Shown: piece after piece, positions 21,874-24,780 of the stretch
How positions within the stretch are numbered: the first letter of the stretch is position 1
How the letters are laid out: the number at the start of each line of letters is the position of its first letter
Origin: CAYRVX01 sp964642165
GTDB taxonomy: Bacteria > Planctomycetota > Phycisphaerae > SM23-33
Assembly: GCA_964642165.1 (NCBI GenBank)
Contig: CAZXOC010000083.1
Location: 1 to 24,780, forward strand
Reading direction: 5' to 3'
DNA length: 24,780 nt
The notes under the pieces: model-generated
What the model saw: the letters and a program-made list of their open reading frames with translations, nothing else
The model's database searches: none
What the model was told of the DNA's origin: nothing
Program-made: the position numbers and the translations under genes

Positions 21874-24042
21874 TCACGGGCCGGCCAGGGGCGCCGCCCG
21901 AGGCCAGTCGTCGGTGCGGAACGGCACGGCGGGCAAGCCCTCGAGGTTGTAGAGGTTGCAGCCCTCGGGGTTGGACGCCCACGCGTAGCGGACGGCCACC
22001 GGCTTGGCGACCCGGTCGCTCCAGACCACCACCGTGTCGGGGTCGCTGCCGTCGGCGGCCGGTGCGACCCTCGCCTCGGCCCAGACCCACTGGCGGTCCT
22101 CGCCGGCGACGGCGAAGTGCTTCAGGGCCGGGGCCGACGCGCCCTTCGCGAGCAGCCCGGCGCCGATGTGCTTGAAGCGGATGCGGACCTTGTTGCCCTC
22201 GACGGTCATCGTGTCGGCCACCGGGCCGGAGTAGACCACGTCGCGCCGGTGGACCTTCGCCAGCGCCGCCAGGGCCAGCCGACGCCCGACGTCCTGCTTG
22301 TTCCGCGGGTGGATGTCGGCGGCCTCGCCGATGTCGATCGTCGCGACCATCGCCGTCATCGGCAGGTCCAGGGCCCGCACCTGGGCCTCGCGGACCCACG
22401 CCCAGCCGCCCTCGTCGGGCTCGCGCGCCGGGGCCATGTAGTTCGCCAACTGCACGAAGAGGAACGCGAAGTCCCCCTGCTTCCACCGCCGCCGCCAGCC
22501 CCGGATCATCGTCGGGAACAGCCGCGCGTACTCGGCGGGCTGCCCCGCGTTCGACTCGCCCTGGTACCAGATCACCCCCGCGATCCCGTACGGCACGAGC
22601 GGGGCGATCATGCCGTTGTACATGAAGCCGACGTTCCGCGCCCCGCCCGGACGCCGCGGGGCCTGCGGGAGCTTCTCGTCGCCCAGGGCGCAGCCGACGC
22701 GGTACGTCCACGCCCCCGCCAGCGACAGGTCGCCGCCGGCCAGCACGCCCTGGGGGACGAGCTTCATCTGCCGGGCCTGGCCGTAGATCCCGCCGCTGCC
22801 GCTGCCGTCCAGGACGCGGCAGGCGATGACGTTCCGCCCGCCCTTCACGAGCCGCCCCGGCACGCGGTATTTCCGCGGCACCCGCCAGGAGTTCGCCTGC
22901 CCGTAGCCGGTCGCGCCGACCTTCGTGCCGTTGAAGTACGTCTCGTCGTCATCGTCGATCGGCCCCCACTCCAGCAGCAGCTCCGACCCGGCCCACTCGG
23001 CCGGAACGGTCACCTCCCGGCGGAACCAGACCACCCCGTCGAAGCCCGCCAGCCCGCCCTGCTCCCACGCCGTGGGCAGCGTCATGGTCTTCCAGCCGTT
23101 GGCGTCGAGGTCCGCCCGGTACCACCGGCCCTGCAGGCCCCGGTCCTTGGCGCCGAGGCGCTCGCGGAACGCCGCCACGTCCCGCCGGTACCGGTCCATC
23201 GCCTTCTCGTAGCCGCCGGGCCTCCGCGTCTCGTCGGCGAGGAGGGCCTGGTAGCGCGCGTCCCACTGGGCCAGCAGCGGGGCGAAATTCGGGTCCAGCT
23301 CCAGGTCCGAGCGGGGCGTCCAGGACTCGGCCCGGCTGCCGCCCCAGGAGGCGTTGATCAGCCCGACGGGCACGCCGAGGCGCCGGTGCAGGTAGCGCCC
23401 GAAGAAGTACGCCACCGCCGAGAAGCCCGGCGCCGTCTCCGACGTGCAGGGGACCCACTCGGCCTCGAGGTCGCCTGCGGGCTCTTGCGCGACAGTGCGC
23501 GGCGCGCTGAGCAGGCGGATCTCGGGATAGTCCGACAGGATGACCTCCTTCGCGGCGTCCTTCGCCCGGCTCAGGGGCCAGGCCATGTTCGACTGCCCCG
23601 AGCAGACCCACACCTCCCCCACCAGGATGTCCGTCCGCTCGACGGTCTTCAGCCCCACCGAGACCCTCAGCTCGTGCGGCCCGCCGGCGGCGACCGGGTC
23701 CAGGCGCACCAGCCACCGGCCGTGGTCGCCCGCCACGGCACCCTTCTTCTGACCGGCGAAGCGGACGACGACGCGCTTGCCCGGCTCGGCCGTGCCCCAG
23801 ACGGGGATCTCGCGGCCCTGCTGGAAGACGGCGTGGTCGGAGAACACCGCCGGCAGCGACAGCTCGTGCTTCTCGATGACGCCCGCGGGCGCCCAGACGG
23901 GCACCCGGCGCCCCTGCAGGAGCGGCGCGCGCTCGGACAGCGCCATCGGCATCGCCAGCTCGTGCTTCTCGATGACGCCACAGGCCGGTATCAGGGCACA
24001 CGCCGGTGCGAGCAGACAGGCCCGCCATAGATGCTGGGTCAT
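21874..24042 (-). CDS. Sialate O-acetylesterase-family lipoprotein (upstream paralog, with N-terminal duplication)
   Basis: 722 residues from ATG 24042 (GGAG 8 nt upstream); a start at 24063 would add only seven residues. Lipoprotein signal ends at lipobox IPAC (Cys21). The SGNH catalytic motifs are intact: CSGQSNMAWPL (Ser151), NASWGGSRAESW, MIAPLVPYGIAGVIWYQGESNA, Asp576/His578 in DIHPRNKQ. The protein is colinear with the downstream paralog throughout, including the beta-rich insert, so they arose by tandem duplication. Unlike it, residues 23-54 duplicate 55-86 (both start VIEKHEL), adding 32 residues just after the lipidated Cys. Substrate is unknown beyond the family's acetyl-ester hydrolysis. 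It is the first gene of the minus-strand pair. Confidence 0.93.
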   Translation of the reverse strand: MTQHLWRACLLAPACALIPACGVIEKHELAMPMALSERAPLLQGRRVPVWAPAGVIEKHELSLPAVFSDHAVFQQGREIPVWGTAEPGKRVVVRFAGQKKGAVAGDHGRWLVRLDPVAAGGPHELRVSVGLKTVERTDILVGEVWVCSGQSNMAWPLSRAKDAAKEVILSDYPEIRLLSAPRTVAQEPAGDLEAEWVPCTSETAPGFSAVAYFFGRYLHRRLGVPVGLINASWGGSRAESWTPRSDLELDPNFAPLLAQWDARYQALLADETRRPGGYEKAMDRYRRDVAAFRERLGAKDRGLQGRWYRADLDANGWKTMTLPTAWEQGGLAGFDGVVWFRREVTVPAEWAGSELLLEWGPIDDDDETYFNGTKVGATGYGQANSWRVPRKYRVPGRLVKGGRNVIACRVLDGSGSGGIYGQARQMKLVPQGVLAGGDLSLAGAWTYRVGCALGDEKLPQAPRRPGGARNVGFMYNGMIAPLVPYGIAGVIWYQGESNAGQPAEYARLFPTMIRGWRRRWKQGDFAFLFVQLANYMAPAREPDEGGWAWVREAQVRALDLPMTAMVATIDIGEAADIHPRNKQDVGRRLALAALAKVHRRDVVYSGPVADTMTVEGNKVRIRFKHIGAGLLAKGASAPALKHFAVAGEDRQWVWAEARVAPAADGSDPDTVVVWSDRVAKPVAVRYAWASNPEGCNLYNLEGLPAVPFRTDDWPRAAPLAGP
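23860..23979 (-). repeat. 96-bp in-frame tandem duplication in the esterase gene
   Basis: An identical 24-bp block occurs at 23860-23883 and 23956-23979, a 96-bp (32-codon) period. The encoded units diverge after VIEKHEL but keep the pattern xxP...QGRxxPVW, so the duplication is real and not very recent. It sits directly after the lipobox cysteine. Confidence 0.85.
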
Positions 24043-24333
24043 CTGGCCATCTCCATTCGGCACGCTGCGAAGGCCGTTCGTTGCTCGCCCGCCGGCCGTC
24101 GCCGGCTCCCGCGGCGAGCCCGAATCGCCATCATCCGCTTTTCCGCCCGCCTGTCAAATGCTCGCTTCGCCAACCGCCCCCACCGCCGAGCGACCCGCCG
24201 GCCCACGCGCCCCACTCGCACCGGGCGCCGAGAACGGCTGTAAGTCTCCAAGTTATGTGGCAGAAGTGTCCAGCCCTGGGGCCTCCCGGAGGGCCAGAAA
24301 TCGCGCTAAATACTTTAGATGCAATATCTTAGC

Positions 24334-24339
24334 ATTGTA
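24334..24339 (-). promoter_or_regulatory. Candidate -10 box for the esterase operon
   Basis: TACAAT followed by GCTAA on the minus strand, about 290 nt upstream of the esterase ATG at 24042, in the only AT-rich patch nearby. If used, the transcript would have a long 5' leader. The direct repeats at 24343 and 24361 would cover its spacer and -35 region. Confidence 0.4.
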
Positions 24340-24342
24340 CAG

Positions 24343-24373
24343 ATTTTGGACATTCCGCCCATTTTGGACATTC
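24343..24373 (-). promoter_or_regulatory. 13-bp direct repeats, candidate operator
   Basis: GAATGTCCAAAAT (minus strand) occurs exactly twice, at 24361-24373 and 24343-24355, an 18-bp period. The repeats abut the candidate -10 at 24334-24339 and contrast in composition with the surrounding GC-rich DNA. Two exact 13-mers so close together are unlikely by chance and suggest a regulator-binding site or a two-unit repeat. Confidence 0.45.
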
Positions 24374-24383
24374 AGCCTGCCCG

Positions 24384-24402
24384 CCGGCCGCTTCGCGGCC
24401 GG
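24384..24402. terminator. Strong GC hairpin
   Basis: Perfect 8-bp stem CCGGCCGC/GCGGCCGG (24384-24391 with 24395-24402), loop TTC. No U-tract follows, so a terminator role is uncertain; it may insulate the upstream side of the promoter patch. Confidence 0.35.
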
Positions 24403-24489
24403 ATCAGAACGTAACATATTTCCCAGCAAGACGTAACCTTGATTTGGCTCCCGGGCCGGGCCGGGGCGCCGCTTGGCCGCCGACTGCGA

Positions 24490-24532
24490 CCCCGATGTCC
24501 ATCGGGGCGCCGCCGCTGTCCCTTCCGGCGGC
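24490..24532. repeat. Two adjacent hairpins
   Basis: CCCCGATG (24490-24497) pairs with CATCGGGG (24500-24507) around a 2-base loop. Immediately after, GCCGCCG (24509-24515) pairs with CGGCGGC (24526-24532). Non-coding structured DNA/RNA of unknown role. Confidence 0.5.
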
Positions 24533-24583
24533 CCATCCACGGCCGGCACCGTGGCCCGGCCGCACCGCCCGATCCGCTTCCGC

Positions 24584-24678
24584 GAGCCGCCGAACGGCGG
24601 CGCCTGTTGGATAGCCCCGGGCGCGAGCCCGGGGAACCAGCCCGCCCCTCAACCAGAGCCCCCGAACGGGGGCGACTG
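24584..24678 (+). repeat. Array of three hairpins, two of them covarying
   Basis: Hairpin 1: GCCGCC/GGCGGC (24586-24591, 24596-24601), loop GAAC. Hairpin 2: CCCCGGGC/GCCCGGGG (24615-24622, 24627-24634), loop GCGA. Hairpin 3: GCCCCC/GGGGGC (24658-24663, 24668-24673), loop GAAC. Units 1 and 3 share the frame GAG-stem-GAAC-stem-G and differ by paired changes that preserve the stem. This looks like a palindromic intergenic repeat family; I recall similar GAAC-loop elements in planctomycete genomes but have not verified it. Confidence 0.6.
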
Positions 24679-24705
24679 AACGCCCGCGCATCCGCGCGCG
24701 CGGCC

Positions 24706-24734
24706 TTGCCGAATCGCCTCGGCCCCGCTACGAT
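24706..24734 (+). promoter_or_regulatory. Promoter-like sequence pointing off the right edge
   Basis: TTGCCG at 24706-24711, a 17-nt spacer, and TACGAT at 24729-24734. This is the best-spaced sigma-70-like pair in the window. An ATG at 24749 is open to the window end but has no RBS, so the downstream gene cannot be called. Confidence 0.4.
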
Positions 24735-24780
24735 GACAGGTAGCCGCGATGCCCCGATGCCTTGACGCGTCCGCGCATCG

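Larger units (their letters stand above)
24064..24780. other. Non-coding right end with hairpins and promoter-like sites
   Basis: About 0.7 kb with no ORF showing a recognisable family, RBS or domain; the open frames here are GC-driven. It contains an AT-richer patch at about 24300-24440, direct repeats, several strong hairpins and an outward promoter-like sequence, each listed separately. The first 180 bp (24064-24243) show nothing specific to me. Confidence 0.6.

Noticed and set aside
24253..24549. 98-residue minus-strand ORF at the right end
   Set aside because: No RBS, no recognisable motif, and it crosses several hairpins and the direct repeats; better read as non-coding.
24384..24673. 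CRISPR array
   Set aside because: The hairpins differ in sequence and spacing and there are no equal-length spacers or repeated units; no cas genes nearby.

Overview
The window is very GC-rich, and its gene content points to the Planctomycetota or a close PVC relative, probably a metagenome-derived or poorly sampled lineage. The markers are a Tat-exported Gfo/Idh/MocA oxidoreductase, sulfatases, a giant PQQ-type beta-propeller protein, a VIT/von Willebrand A protein, an alpha/alpha-toroid plus DUF4159-like protein, and lipoproteins with a LamG-like C-terminal half. The assignment rests on families and base composition only; no rRNA or tRNA is present.

Left part (1-9664): a Gfo/Idh/MocA oxidoreductase (minus) and a Tat-exported sulfatase with the formylglycine motif (plus) diverge from a repeat-rich spacer. 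This spacer holds two 119-bp direct repeats around a near-perfect 46-bp palindrome. A 1088-residue exported protein follows on the minus strand, with a methyltransferase-like N-terminal domain and a PQQ-type propeller. Diverging from it is a plus-strand pair: a sulfatase-like hydrolase without signal peptide or catalytic Cys, and an FGGY sugar kinase.

Middle (9665-12245): a lipoprotein of unknown function, then a decayed zone. The decayed zone holds a Tat-signal ORF remnant, a truncated HEPN-like ORF, and an apparently intact minimal nucleotidyltransferase that has lost its HEPN partner.

Right part (12246-24780): a VIT/vWA protein and a toroid/DUF4159-like protein form a tight pair. They are followed by an OmpR-type response regulator overlapping a histidine kinase that has a large extracytoplasmic domain. 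Converging on these are two tandem paralogous sialate O-acetylesterase-family lipoproteins, the upstream one with an internal 32-residue duplication. The last 0.7 kb has no convincing gene. It holds an AT-richer promoter-like patch with 13-bp direct repeats, several strong hairpins (two related by a compensatory base change), and a promoter-like sequence pointing out of the window.

Taken together, the exported enzymes (sulfatase, oxidoreductase, two esterases) suggest breakdown of sulfated or acetylated glycans, with the kinase as a possible intracellular step. The VIT/vWA, DUF4159-like and two-component genes look like a separate envelope or surveillance module whose function is unknown. No complete novel system is demonstrated. 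The strongest oddities are the repeat/palindrome spacer, the orphaned nucleotidyltransferase, the exported methyltransferase-propeller fusion and the covarying hairpins.
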